Shown one piece after another: positions 23,944 through 33,024 of a DNA stretch of 64,000 nt (position 1 is its first letter; every line of letters begins with the position of its first letter). A program made the position numbers and the translations under genes. The notes beneath the pieces were generated by a model that did not search any database, was not told the origin of the DNA, and saw only the letters and a list, made by a program, of their open reading frames with translations. Source of the DNA: Pseudomonas floridensis (GTDB taxonomy: Bacteria; Pseudomonadota; Gammaproteobacteria; Pseudomonadales; Pseudomonadaceae); contig NZ_MUIO01000074.1 of assembly GCF_002087235.1 (NCBI RefSeq), forward strand, positions 20,193 to 84,192, read 5' to 3'.

Positions 23944-24710
23944 TACGCTTCCCCCAGGTAGGCTTTGATCACTTCAGGATTGTCACGGATCTGTTCCGGC
24001 GTACCGTCGGCCAGCGGCGTGCCCTGGTTGATCACCACGATGTGGTCGGAAATGCTCATCACCAGTTTCATGTCGTGCTCGATCAGCAATACGGTTGCGT
24101 TGTGCTCATTGCGCAGCACACCGATCAGCGCTTTCAAGTCTTCGGTTTCCCGCGGGTTCAGTCCGGCTGCCGGTTCATCCAGCATCAGAATGCGCGGGCG
24201 CGTCATCATGCAGCGGGCGATCTCCAGACGGCGTTGCTGACCGTAGGCCAGTGTGCCGGCCGGACGGTTGGCGAATTCCTTGAGGTTGACGGCTTCCAGC
24301 CAGTGCTCGGCGTACTCCATGGCTTCGCGCTCGCTGCGGCGGAAGGCCGGGGTTTTGAACAGGCCTGACAGGAAGTTGGTATTCAGGTGCCGATGCTGGG
24401 CCACCAGCAGGTTCTCGACGGCGGTCATTTCCTTGAACAGGCGCACGTTCTGGAAGGTACGCACCACGCCCTTGCGGGCGATTTGATGACCGGCCAGACC
24501 CTGGATCGGCTCGCCGTCCAGCAGGATCGTACCGGCGCTGGGCCGATAGAAACCCGTCAGGCAGTTGAAGACCGTGGTCTTGCCGGCGCCATTGGGGCCG
24601 ATCATCGATACGACCTGTTTTTCATGAACGGTCAGGGCCACGCCGTTGACCGCCAGCAGACCGCCAAAGCGCATGCTCAGGCCCGTGGCTTGCAATAGAG
24701 GCTGGCTCAT
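23943..24710 (-). CDS. livG: Branched-chain amino acid ABC transporter, ATP-binding protein LivG/BraF
   Basis: 255 residues. Walker A GPNGAGKTT, signature AYGQQRRLEIARCM, Walker B ILMLDEPAAGLNP, with the LivG-type C terminus (ADGTPEQIRDNPEVIKAYLGEA). The start overlaps the livM stop by four bases, indicating coupled translation. Confidence 0.95.
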   Translation of the reverse strand: MSQPLLQATGLSMRFGGLLAVNGVALTVHEKQVVSMIGPNGAGKTTVFNCLTGFYRPSAGTILLDGEPIQGLAGHQIARKGVVRTFQNVRLFKEMTAVENLLVAQHRHLNTNFLSGLFKTPAFRRSEREAMEYAEHWLEAVNLKEFANRPAGTLAYGQQRRLEIARCMMTRPRILMLDEPAAGLNPRETEDLKALIGVLRNEHNATVLLIEHDMKLVMSISDHIVVINQGTPLADGTPEQIRDNPEVIKAYLGEA

Positions 24711-25972
24711 TTGGCCACCTCCGCTTTCAGTTTCATGACGGGTCGTTGCATGGGCAGGAAACCTTGAGGGCGCCAGATCATCATCAGCACCATCAGGGCA
24801 CCGAACATCAACATGCGGTAGTCGCTGAATTCACGCATCAGCTCTGGCAGCAGGATCATCACGATGGCCGCCAGAATCACGCCCAGTTGCGAGCCCATAC
24901 CGCCGAGAACGACGATGGCCAGGATGATTGCCGACTCGATGAAGGTGAAGGACTCCGGGGTCACCAGGCCCTGACGAGCAGCGAAGAAGCTGCCCGCGAA
25001 ACCGGCGAATGCAGCGCCCAGGGTGAAGGCCGACAGTTTGATCACGGTCGGATTCAGGCCCAGCGCCCGGCAGGCGATCTCATCTTCGCGCAAGGCTTCC
25101 CAGGCACGACCGATCGGCATGCGCAGCAGACGGTTGATGACGAACAGCGCGGCCAGTGCCAGTAGCAGGGCGATCAGGTAAAGGAAGATCACCTTGCTGA
25201 TCGGGTTGTAGTCCAGCCCGAAATACTGGTGGAACGTCTGCGCACCTTCGGCGGCACGGCGTTCGAAGCTCAGGCCGAACAGGGTCGGTTTTTCGATGTT
25301 GCTGATGCCGTTGGGGCCGCCGGTGATGTCGGTCAGGTTGCGCAGGAAGATACGGATGATCTCACCGAATCCGAGCGTCACGATGGCCAGGTAATCGCCT
25401 CTTAGCCGTAGCACCGGGAAGCCGAGCAGGAAGCCGAACAGCGCAGCCAGCAGACCGGCCAGCGGCAGGCTCTCCCAGAAACTCAGGCCGAAGTAGTGCG
25501 AGAGCAGGGCATAGCCGTAGGCACCGACCGCATAGAACCCGACATAGCCCAGGTCCAGCAGACCGGCGAGGCCGACCACGATGTTCAGGCCCAGGCCGAG
25601 CATGACGTAAATCAGGATCAGAGTGGCAATGTCGACCGCGCCGCGTGAGCCGAAGAACGGCCAGACGAACGCCAGTACGATCAGGGCGGCAAGGCCCCAA
25701 CGCTGGGTTGTCGGTCGGGTCATGAAGTCACTGGTTTTCTGTGAGATCAGCGGGGCGCGATCACCGCTGCGCAGGTTGCTGATTTTGTCGGCGAACAGCA
25801 CCCGCAGAAACAGCAGCACCGAGCAGACCGCGATGATGGTCAGGGTCATGGGGCTGGCGTTATGCACTTGCAGGGTTACGCCGGAAAAGGCCAGTTTCAG
25901 GCCGAACACCGGGTAGGCGACGGCCCACACCAGCGCAGCGCTGAACAGCGCCTGTTTGAAGGACTTGCTCAT
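24707..25972 (-). CDS. livM: Branched-chain amino acid ABC transporter permease LivM/BraE
   Basis: 421 residues with around ten membrane helices. Typical permease motifs: LILIYVMLGLGLNIVVGLAGLLDLGYVGFYAVGAY and the EAA-like loop RMPIGRAWEALREDEIACRALG. The length, with an N-terminal extension of about 100 residues, fits LivM of gammaproteobacteria. It overlaps livH by four bases. Confidence 0.95.
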   Translation of the reverse strand: MSKSFKQALFSAALVWAVAYPVFGLKLAFSGVTLQVHNASPMTLTIIAVCSVLLFLRVLFADKISNLRSGDRAPLISQKTSDFMTRPTTQRWGLAALIVLAFVWPFFGSRGAVDIATLILIYVMLGLGLNIVVGLAGLLDLGYVGFYAVGAYGYALLSHYFGLSFWESLPLAGLLAALFGFLLGFPVLRLRGDYLAIVTLGFGEIIRIFLRNLTDITGGPNGISNIEKPTLFGLSFERRAAEGAQTFHQYFGLDYNPISKVIFLYLIALLLALAALFVINRLLRMPIGRAWEALREDEIACRALGLNPTVIKLSAFTLGAAFAGFAGSFFAARQGLVTPESFTFIESAIILAIVVLGGMGSQLGVILAAIVMILLPELMREFSDYRMLMFGALMVLMMIWRPQGFLPMQRPVMKLKAEVAK

Positions 25973-26892
25973 ACTTTCTCAACCTCCGGACGACCCAGAA
26001 TGCCGGTCGGGCGGAACAGCAGCACCAGAACCAGCAGGCCGAAGGCCACGACGTCCTTGTACTGATCACCAAAGATGTCGGCACCGAAGGCTTCGGCGAC
26101 GCCCAGCACCAGACCGCCGAGCACTGCACCCGGAATCGAACCGATGCCACCCAGCACGGCGGCCGTGAATGCTTTCAGGCCTACGAGAAAACCCGCGCTC
26201 GGGTTGATCACGCCGTATTGCATGCTCAACAACATGGCGGCGACTGCGGCCAGTGCGGCACCGACCACGAAAGTCAGGGCAATGATGGTGTTGGTATTGA
26301 TACCCAGCAGGTTGGCCATTTTCATGTCCTCGGCACACGCGCGGCAGGCGCGGCCCATTCGCGAGCGGGAGATGAACAGGGTCAGGCCGGTCATGGCCAG
26401 CAATGTGACGATGAAGACCACAATCTGCATGTAGGAAATCAGTACTTCCTGCGCACCGCCCGGTCCGAAGGACAGGCTGCCGGGCAACAGGTTGGGAATG
26501 GCAAAGTTGCCGGAACCCTGGGAAAGCTGAACCGAGTTCTGCAGGAAGATCGACATGCCGATCGCAGAAATCAGTGGAATCAGACGGTTGCTGTTGCGCA
26601 ACGGACGGTAGGCGACGCGTTCGATGCTGTAGCCATAGGCACTGGTCACGATGATTGACGCGGCGAAGCCTGCGATCATCAACAGCGGCAGGCTGTCGAT
26701 GCCCATCATTGCCAGGCCGGCAAGCGCCATGAATGCAACGTAGGAACCGATCATGTACACCTCGCCATGGGCGAAGTTGATCATTCCGATGATGCCGTAA
26801 ACCATCGTGTAACCGATGGCGATCAATGCATACGTACTGCCAATGGTCAGGCCATTGACCAGTTGTTGCATGTAGTGGAATAACTCGGGCAT
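25969..26892 (-). CDS. livH: Branched-chain amino acid ABC transporter permease LivH/BraD
   Basis: 307 residues, about eight membrane helices. GLTIGSTYALIAIGYTMVYGIIGMINFAHGEVYMIG at the N terminus is diagnostic. The EAA-like loop (SRMGRACRACAEDMKMANLLG) is present. The gap of about 210 bases from livK, with a terminator-like hairpin, suggests that livK is expressed at a higher level than the permease genes. Confidence 0.95.
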   Translation of the reverse strand: MPELFHYMQQLVNGLTIGSTYALIAIGYTMVYGIIGMINFAHGEVYMIGSYVAFMALAGLAMMGIDSLPLLMIAGFAASIIVTSAYGYSIERVAYRPLRNSNRLIPLISAIGMSIFLQNSVQLSQGSGNFAIPNLLPGSLSFGPGGAQEVLISYMQIVVFIVTLLAMTGLTLFISRSRMGRACRACAEDMKMANLLGINTNTIIALTFVVGAALAAVAAMLLSMQYGVINPSAGFLVGLKAFTAAVLGGIGSIPGAVLGGLVLGVAEAFGADIFGDQYKDVVAFGLLVLVLLFRPTGILGRPEVEKV

Positions 26893-27049
26893 TTACCGCG
26901 CTCCTAAAAACCTGATCTGCATTTCTCCGGCCTGCGTCGGGTACGCATTCTGTCGATGCGTTGCCGATGACGCCGCCAGCGAACCGCTGGTAACGGTTTT
27001 AAGATTTTCAGGGGGCCTGGCCACCGGATCTCGGCAGGCGGGCCATGAT

Positions 27050-27084
27050 TCGTAAAACAAAGCCCACTGCATGTGCAGTGGGCT
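27050..27084 (-). terminator. Hairpin terminator/attenuator after livK
   Basis: AGCCCACTGC and GCAGTGGGCT (27061-27084) pair perfectly around a four-base loop, followed on the minus strand by TTTGTTTTA. It lies 22 bases after the livK stop and ahead of livH, and could allow partial read-through, giving excess binding protein over permease. Confidence 0.78.
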
Positions 27085-27105
27085 TCGGTTGTCAACGCAA
27101 GCAGC

Positions 27106-28230
27106 TTATTTGGCGGCTTCGGTCTTCGGCTTGCCGAAGTGCCATTCGTAGACCACGAACTGGAAGTTCTTCAGGTCGCCCTTGGCGTCGTAGCTCAGTT
27201 CGCCCATCGGCGTCTTGAACGTACCGGCGTGGATGGCGGCTGCCACCTTGTCGGTGTCTTCGGACTTGGCGGCAGCAATGCCGTCGGCAATGACCTGAAC
27301 GGCGGAGTAGGACGGGTACACGAACGGACCGCTCGGATCCTGTTTCTTGTCCTGGAATGCCTTTGTCAGCGCCTGGTTGGCGGGATCCTGGTCAAAGGAT
27401 TTCGGCAGGGTGACCAGCAGGCCTTCGGAGGCTTGGCCTGCGATTTGCGAGATGGAGTCGTTGCCCACACCTTCAGGACCCATGAACCTGGCGTTCAGGC
27501 CTTTTTCCTTGGACTGGCGCAGAATCTGGCCCAACTCCGGGTGGTAGCCGCCGTAGTAGACGAAGTCGACATTGGCTTGCTTGAGCTTGGCGATCAGCGA
27601 CGAGAAGTCCTTGTCACCGGCATTGATGCCTTCGAACAGGGCAACCTTGACGCCTTTGCTTTCCAGCGTGGTTTTTACTGCGGAAGCGATGCCTTCGCCG
27701 TATTGCTGCTTGTCGTGAATGACTGCAACGATTTTCGGCTTGGCGACGTCTGCGATGTAGTTACCGGCTGCAGGCCCCTGCGCGCTGTCCAGACCGATGG
27801 TACGGAATACCAGCTTGTAGCCACGGCTGGTGATATCAGGGCTGGTGGCTGCCGGGGTCACCATGATGATGCCTTCGTCTTCATAGACGTCGGATGCAGG
27901 TTGAGCGGAGCTGGAGCACAGGTGACCGATCACGTATTTCACGCCATCGTTGACGACCTTGTTGGCAACTGCCACGGCCTGTTTCGGGTCGCAGGCATCA
28001 TCGTATTCGACAGCTTCGAGTTTCTTGCCATCGACACCGCCCTTGGCGTTGATCTGCTCGATGGCCATCCTGGCGCCGTTGAACTGCATGGTGCCGTACT
28101 CGGCGACCGGGCCGGTCTTGGGGCCGGCGATACCTATCTTGATGGTGTCGGCTGCGTACGAATGGCTGGCAACCCCGGCCATAACCAATGCGGCAAACAG
28201 CCTGGAAAGCTTCTTGGTACCCTTAGTCAT
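27106..28230 (-). CDS. livK: Branched-chain amino acid-binding periplasmic protein LivK/BraC
   Basis: 374 residues from the ATG at 28230 (GGAG upstream). A signal peptide ends at SHSYA (about 26), then DTIKIGIAGPKTGPVAEYG begins the mature protein. The VNDGVKYVIGHLCSSSAQPA and TSRGYKLVFRTIGLDSAQG segments belong to the Leu/Ile/Val-binding family. It delivers substrate to LivHMGF and heads the operon. Confidence 0.95.
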   Translation of the reverse strand: MTKGTKKLSRLFAALVMAGVASHSYAADTIKIGIAGPKTGPVAEYGTMQFNGARMAIEQINAKGGVDGKKLEAVEYDDACDPKQAVAVANKVVNDGVKYVIGHLCSSSAQPASDVYEDEGIIMVTPAATSPDITSRGYKLVFRTIGLDSAQGPAAGNYIADVAKPKIVAVIHDKQQYGEGIASAVKTTLESKGVKVALFEGINAGDKDFSSLIAKLKQANVDFVYYGGYHPELGQILRQSKEKGLNARFMGPEGVGNDSISQIAGQASEGLLVTLPKSFDQDPANQALTKAFQDKKQDPSGPFVYPSYSAVQVIADGIAAAKSEDTDKVAAAIHAGTFKTPMGELSYDAKGDLKNFQFVVYEWHFGKPKTEAAK

Positions 28231-28558
28231 GATGCTCCACTCTTGCGTTGTAGTTTTTATAATCCTGCTGGCCAAGGCTACAGGACCGGCTTCGACACCG
28301 TCCTTTCCCCGCTCCGCCAACTGTACCGGAACAGTTTAGAGTGCCGGTGAATCGCTTGGAAAGCATGGGGCAGGGGAGTCGATCTGTACGTGTCGCTTAA
28401 TCGAAAGAAAGTTACAGAATCCAACCGGTCGACGATCTGCAAGACCGCACTGATCGTGATGGTTTTCGGGACTTTCCGGCAATCAATCAGTCGCTTCTGG
28501 GTTTGTCTGCGGGAACGGCGGCGGTATCATTGCGCCGATTTCCTTTTTGGTGAAACCC

Positions 28559-28864
28559 ATGACGCAAGAACCTAGCACCCTCTATGCCAAACTGCTTGGG
28601 GAGACCGCCGCTATTTCCTGGAAAGAATTGCAACCATTCTTTGCCAAGGGTGCCCTGTTGTGGGTCGAGCTACCGCTGGATCTGATCGAAGTTGCCGAGG
28701 CCGTGGCCGAAAACGACGCGACCAAAGTGTCTGCGTGGCTGGATGCTGGAAAGGTCGGCAAGGTGTCTGAATCAAAGGCAATGGAGCTGGTTGAGAGTGA
28801 TCCGTCGCTGTGGGCGGTGGTAGTGGCACCTTGGGTGCTGATTCAGAACAGGGCGTCGGACTGA
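28559..28864 (+). CDS. DUF2288-family protein
   Basis: 101 residues from the ATG at 28559. The sequence (STLYAKLLGETAAISWKELQPFFAKGALLWV ... VSESKAMELVESDPSLWAVVVAPWVLIQ) is that of the small DUF2288 proteins of Pseudomonas. It is helical and soluble, function unknown. Single gene, convergent with the c-di-GMP gene. Confidence 0.8.
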   Translation: MTQEPSTLYAKLLGETAAISWKELQPFFAKGALLWVELPLDLIEVAEAVAENDATKVSAWLDAGKVGKVSESKAMELVESDPSLWAVVVAPWVLIQNRASD

Positions 28865-28935
28865 TCGATGCCTTTTTTTGGTGCCGATAGTGGCGCTGTG
28901 ATGGGTGGGAAGGTAACTTCTCCAGCGCACCCGTA

Positions 28936-28964
28936 GCAAAAAGCCACAGCGTTGACTGCGGCTT
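28936..28964 (-). terminator. Terminator of the MHYT-GGDEF-EAL gene
   Basis: AAGCCACAG and CTGCGGCTT pair with one mismatch around a six-base loop. On the minus strand the hairpin is followed by TTTTT. It stands 19 bases after the stop of the 28983-31298 gene. Confidence 0.65.
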
Positions 28965-28982
28965 GTGCTGTCAGTTGTCTCG

Positions 28983-31298
28983 TCAGTCTGTCCAGCGCGA
29001 ACGTTGAGTGCGCACAGGACTGCGCGTAGCCAGTGCGTGTTCGCCACCAGGCAAGTCGTCGAACAGGTCAAGGGATCGGGGTATGTCGGTTTGCATCGGT
29101 CTGGCGTCCAGCATCAGTGACGCTGGCCACAGACTGGCGGGCTCACGTTCGTTCATCTGCTTCACCAGCGGCAGTATCCGGTCCAGTGGCTCAGGCTTGC
29201 TGAACAGATAACCCTGTACGTAATCACTGCCAAACTGACTCAGAAACTCCAGCTGCGCAGGGGTTTCGACGCCTTCTGTCACCACTTTGAGGTGCAGGGT
29301 GTGCGCCATCACGATGATCGCCTGAACGATCTCCATGTCTTGCGGCGACTTGGGGATGTCGATGATAAAGGAGCGGTCGATTTTCAGTGTATCCAGCGGC
29401 AGGCGTTTCAGATAAGCCAGTGACGAGTAGCCGGTTCCGAAGTCATCGATTGACAGCGAGACGCCCAGGCTGCGAATGTGCTTGAGCATCAGAATGGTGT
29501 TGCTGATGTTGCCCATCAGGGCGTTCTCGGTCACTTCCAGCTCCAGGCGGCCGGGCGCCACGTCTGCCTCGCTCAAGGCTTGTTCGACTTCCTCGACCAG
29601 TTCGTCGCGGCTCAGGTTCAGCGCAGAGCAATTCACCGTGATGATCAGCTTGTCCAGGCCGTCGAGGCGCAATGTCCCCAGATCCCGGCACGCGCGGCGC
29701 AACACCCAGTTGTCCAGCTCGGCAATCAGACCGTTGGCTTCAGCGATGCTGATGAACCGGTCGGGCACCAGAAGCCCGTGTTGCGGATGGTTCCAGCGCA
29801 CCAGTGCCTCCAGTTTGGCGACATGCCCTGTGCGCAGATCGACGATTGGCTGGTAGTACACCTCCAGGCCGGTTTCCTCACGCAAGGCATTACGCAGTTC
29901 TTCTTCCAGATGCAGTTCCAGACTGGCTTTGGTCTTGAGCGCCGGGCTGAAGAAATTGACCCGGTTTCGGCCATTGCCCTTGGATTGATACAGCGCGAGG
30001 TCAGCGTGCTTGAGCAATTCGTCGCAGGTCGAGCCGTCACGCGGAAACACTGCGATGCCGATGCTGGTGGTCATGACCATGCGCCGTCCGGCCAGCGCGA
30101 TGGTTTCCTTCATTTTGTGCATGACCCGGTGCGCCAGATGTCGGGCTTCTTCGTAATTGGGGATGCTCAGCAGGATGCAGAACTCGTCACCACCGAAGCG
30201 TGCGACCACATCCTGCACCCGGGTCGCGCTGCGAATGCGCTCGGCAATCACCTTGAGCAACTCGTCGCCTGCGTCGTGGCCCAGGCTGTCGTTGATCCGC
30301 TTGAAGTGATCGATGTCGAGAAACATCACCGCGAGCATGCCGTTGCCGATGGTGTGTTCGAGCAGCTTTTCGGCAAATATCTGATTGAAGCCGCGACGGT
30401 TGATCAGGTTGGTCAGCGGGTCGTAATGCGCCACTTGCTGGAGCGATACCCGTGCCTGATCGAGTTGGCTGAGCAAGGCATTGACCCGTTGCAAGTCGTG
30501 CTCCTTACCTTGCAGTTTCTTGTCGGCCATCGCCGCGCTGATGCTGCCTGCAATGATCAGCAGGGTAATGGCCGCAATGGTCAGCCCCAGTTGCTGGCTG
30601 TTGGCCGTGCTGGCTATGTGCAGCTGTGCGCCTTCATGGATGACCAGCTGCAGGGCACGCATGCCCATCAGGTGCATGGTCAGCAGCCCCGCGCCCAGAA
30701 ACAGGCTTACGCCGTAGCGGAACATCTGATGGAACATACCGCTGTAATTACGCAAGTGCCGGGACAGCGTCAGCAAGGCCAGGCTGGCCAGGACGGCGAC
30801 TAGGATCGACAGCGCGAAGGTCCGGGGTTCGTAATACTGCACTGCATCGGAGCGCATGGCGGCCATGCCCATGTAATGCATGGCGCTGATGCCGATGCCC
30901 ATGACCACGGCGCTGGTCAGGCAGCGTTTGAGCGTGAGTGTTTTGATGGTCAGGGCACGCATCGCGACGATTGCGGTCGCCAGTACGATCAACAGCGACC
31001 CCAGAGTGATGCCCAGGTCGTAAGTAATAGTGAGCGGTGCCTGGAACGCGAGCATGCTGATGAAGTGCATCGCCCACACGCCGCCGGCCAGGCACAACGC
31101 CCCCAGCCCTTTCCAGATACGCCGGCTTTTTACCGCATCGACCTGAATGACCCGGTCGGCAATGTCCAGCGTGGCAAAGCACGCCGCGCAGGCAACGCCG
31201 TAGGCCAGCGCTACCAGAAACAAATTGTGACTGCAGTTGATCAACAATTGCCCGTCCGCCGGGACACCGGCGAACATATTCAAACCCAGCCACTCCAT
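28983..31298 (-). CDS. MHYT-GGDEF-EAL c-di-GMP protein (NbdA/MucR-like)
   Basis: 771 residues. The N-terminal MHYT sensor domain (about 20-255) has seven membrane helices with MHFISM (77), MHYMGM (140) and MHLMGM (208), proposed to bind copper and sense a diatomic gas such as NO. A GGDEF domain follows (GGDEF intact at 369-373), then an EAL domain (EAL at 497-499; also DDFGTGYSSL). The order matches NbdA and MucR of P. aeruginosa. Both the cyclase and phosphodiesterase signatures are intact. In P. aeruginosa nbdA lies close to rapA, as here, so NbdA is the likelier counterpart; that is inferred from synteny. Confidence 0.9.
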   Translation of the reverse strand: MEWLGLNMFAGVPADGQLLINCSHNLFLVALAYGVACAACFATLDIADRVIQVDAVKSRRIWKGLGALCLAGGVWAMHFISMLAFQAPLTITYDLGITLGSLLIVLATAIVAMRALTIKTLTLKRCLTSAVVMGIGISAMHYMGMAAMRSDAVQYYEPRTFALSILVAVLASLALLTLSRHLRNYSGMFHQMFRYGVSLFLGAGLLTMHLMGMRALQLVIHEGAQLHIASTANSQQLGLTIAAITLLIIAGSISAAMADKKLQGKEHDLQRVNALLSQLDQARVSLQQVAHYDPLTNLINRRGFNQIFAEKLLEHTIGNGMLAVMFLDIDHFKRINDSLGHDAGDELLKVIAERIRSATRVQDVVARFGGDEFCILLSIPNYEEARHLAHRVMHKMKETIALAGRRMVMTTSIGIAVFPRDGSTCDELLKHADLALYQSKGNGRNRVNFFSPALKTKASLELHLEEELRNALREETGLEVYYQPIVDLRTGHVAKLEALVRWNHPQHGLLVPDRFISIAEANGLIAELDNWVLRRACRDLGTLRLDGLDKLIITVNCSALNLSRDELVEEVEQALSEADVAPGRLELEVTENALMGNISNTILMLKHIRSLGVSLSIDDFGTGYSSLAYLKRLPLDTLKIDRSFIIDIPKSPQDMEIVQAIIVMAHTLHLKVVTEGVETPAQLEFLSQFGSDYVQGYLFSKPEPLDRILPLVKQMNEREPASLWPASLMLDARPMQTDIPRSLDLFDDLPGGEHALATRSPVRTQRSRWTD

Positions 31299-31530
31299 AG
31301 CGAGCCCTATTTATTCACTGCCAGGGCGCCAAGGCTTGAGGCCCGGCGATTCGAGGTGAGTATAGAAGCTGTTGTCAGACTGCCAGTACGCGAACCCACG
31401 AATTTGGAATCTTCTCAATAACGAATAGTTATAAAAAAACATCAATGACGCTGCGGTTTACGAATGTTTACAGACAGTTGAGCGTTCGCCTTCTAGATTG
31501 TCATCACTAATAAGAAGGGACGGGCGGCTC

Positions 31531-32901
31531 ATGAACACGCTTCGTACGGACACCCCGGTTCAGGCAGCCAATGCCTGGCGTATCCTGTTTTTGCTGTTTC
31601 TCGCCAATCTGTTCAACTTTTTCGATCGCACCATTCCGGCCATCATCGTCGAGCCCATTCGTATGGAATGGCACCTGAGCGATTTTCAGCTTGGGCTGTT
31701 AGGCACTGCGTTCACGCTGGTATATGCCATCGCCGGACTGCCCTTGGGGCGCATGGCCGATAACGGATCGCGCAAGAAACTGATGGGCTGCGGTCTGGCG
31801 GTGTGGAGCGGGCTGACCGCGGTGAACGGTATGGTCGGCAGCTTCTGGACCTTTCTGCTGGTGCGCATGGGTGTCGGCATTGGTGAGGCCAGCTATGCCC
31901 CGGCGGCCAACTCCCTGATCGGTGACCTGTTTCCAGCCCATCGACGATCCCGTGCCATGGGCATCTTCATGTTGGGCCTGCCGTTGGGTCTGTTGCTGGC
32001 GTTCTTTACCATAGGTGCGATGGTCAAGGCTTTCGACAGCTGGCGCGCACCGTTTTTCATCGCTGCGGTGCCGGGGCTGGTGCTGGCGGTGTTCATTTTT
32101 TTCATCAAGGAGCCCAAACGCGGCGCGGCGGAAAGCGTGCGCATGTCGGAAGTCAAGATCGACAAGCCGATTCGTCGCGTGCTGTCGATCCCGACCTTTC
32201 GCTGGCTGGTGCTGGGCGGCCTGACCTTCAATTTCGCCACCTATGCCTGCAACTCGTTCATGGTGCCGATGCTGCAGCGCTATTTCCTGCTGCCGTTGCA
32301 GGAGGCGGCCGTGGCCACAGGTGTGATTGTCGGCATGACAGGGCTGATCGGTCTTACGGCGGGCGGCTGGGTCGCTGACAAGCTGCATCAACGCTCGCCC
32401 AACGGAAGGTTGTTGTTCGCCGCTTTCAGCATGCTGGTCGCGACCATTGCCACGGGGTACGCCTTGCATGCGGGGCGTATCGAAATCGGGGTGTTCGTGG
32501 CGGTGTTCAGTGTGGGCTGGCTGTTTGCCTATAACTTCTACACCTGCGTATATACGGCGATTCAGGATGTGGTCGAACCGCGTCTGCGGGCGACGGCAAT
32601 GGCGCTGTTCTTTGCCGGGCTGTACTTGTTGGGCGGCGGGCTGGGACCGGTAGTGGTCGGTCTGTTGTCGGATTATTTTGCGCACGCGGCCATGGCGGTT
32701 GCCGGTGTAGAAGTGATGAGCGAGGGCTTCAAGGCCATTGGTCTTCACGACGCCATGTACCTGATTCCCGCAGCATTGCTGATGACCATGGGATTTTTGT
32801 TTCTGGCATCGCGCTGCTTCAGCAAAGATGCCGAACGCATGCAAGCCAGGATGCTGGCCGAAGAACCTGCGCAAGGTGTGGCGGACCCGGCGACGGTTTA
32901 A
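31531..32901 (+). CDS. Major facilitator superfamily transporter
   Basis: 456 residues from the ATG at 31531, with AAGGGA upstream. Twelve hydrophobic segments. MFS signatures include LPLGRMADNGSRKKL after helix 2 and the RMGVGIGEASYAPAANSLIGDLFP segment of the spinster/anion-type group. It resembles the spinster-like or hexuronate/aromatic-acid MFS groups. Substrate unknown. The C terminus overlaps no other gene; rapA is convergent. Confidence 0.85.
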   Translation: MNTLRTDTPVQAANAWRILFLLFLANLFNFFDRTIPAIIVEPIRMEWHLSDFQLGLLGTAFTLVYAIAGLPLGRMADNGSRKKLMGCGLAVWSGLTAVNGMVGSFWTFLLVRMGVGIGEASYAPAANSLIGDLFPAHRRSRAMGIFMLGLPLGLLLAFFTIGAMVKAFDSWRAPFFIAAVPGLVLAVFIFFIKEPKRGAAESVRMSEVKIDKPIRRVLSIPTFRWLVLGGLTFNFATYACNSFMVPMLQRYFLLPLQEAAVATGVIVGMTGLIGLTAGGWVADKLHQRSPNGRLLFAAFSMLVATIATGYALHAGRIEIGVFVAVFSVGWLFAYNFYTCVYTAIQDVVEPRLRATAMALFFAGLYLLGGGLGPVVVGLLSDYFAHAAMAVAGVEVMSEGFKAIGLHDAMYLIPAALLMTMGFLFLASRCFSKDAERMQARMLAEEPAQGVADPATV

Positions 32902-33024
32902 CGTGGAGCGTTTCGGGCTGATTCGCGTAAGGCGCGAGGACACGGTCAGAGTTGATGATCGTGCCTCACGCGCCGTTGCGTTGCCTTTCAGGGCGCTCGG
33001 CGTCCGGCGTTGCAGTGACGCCGA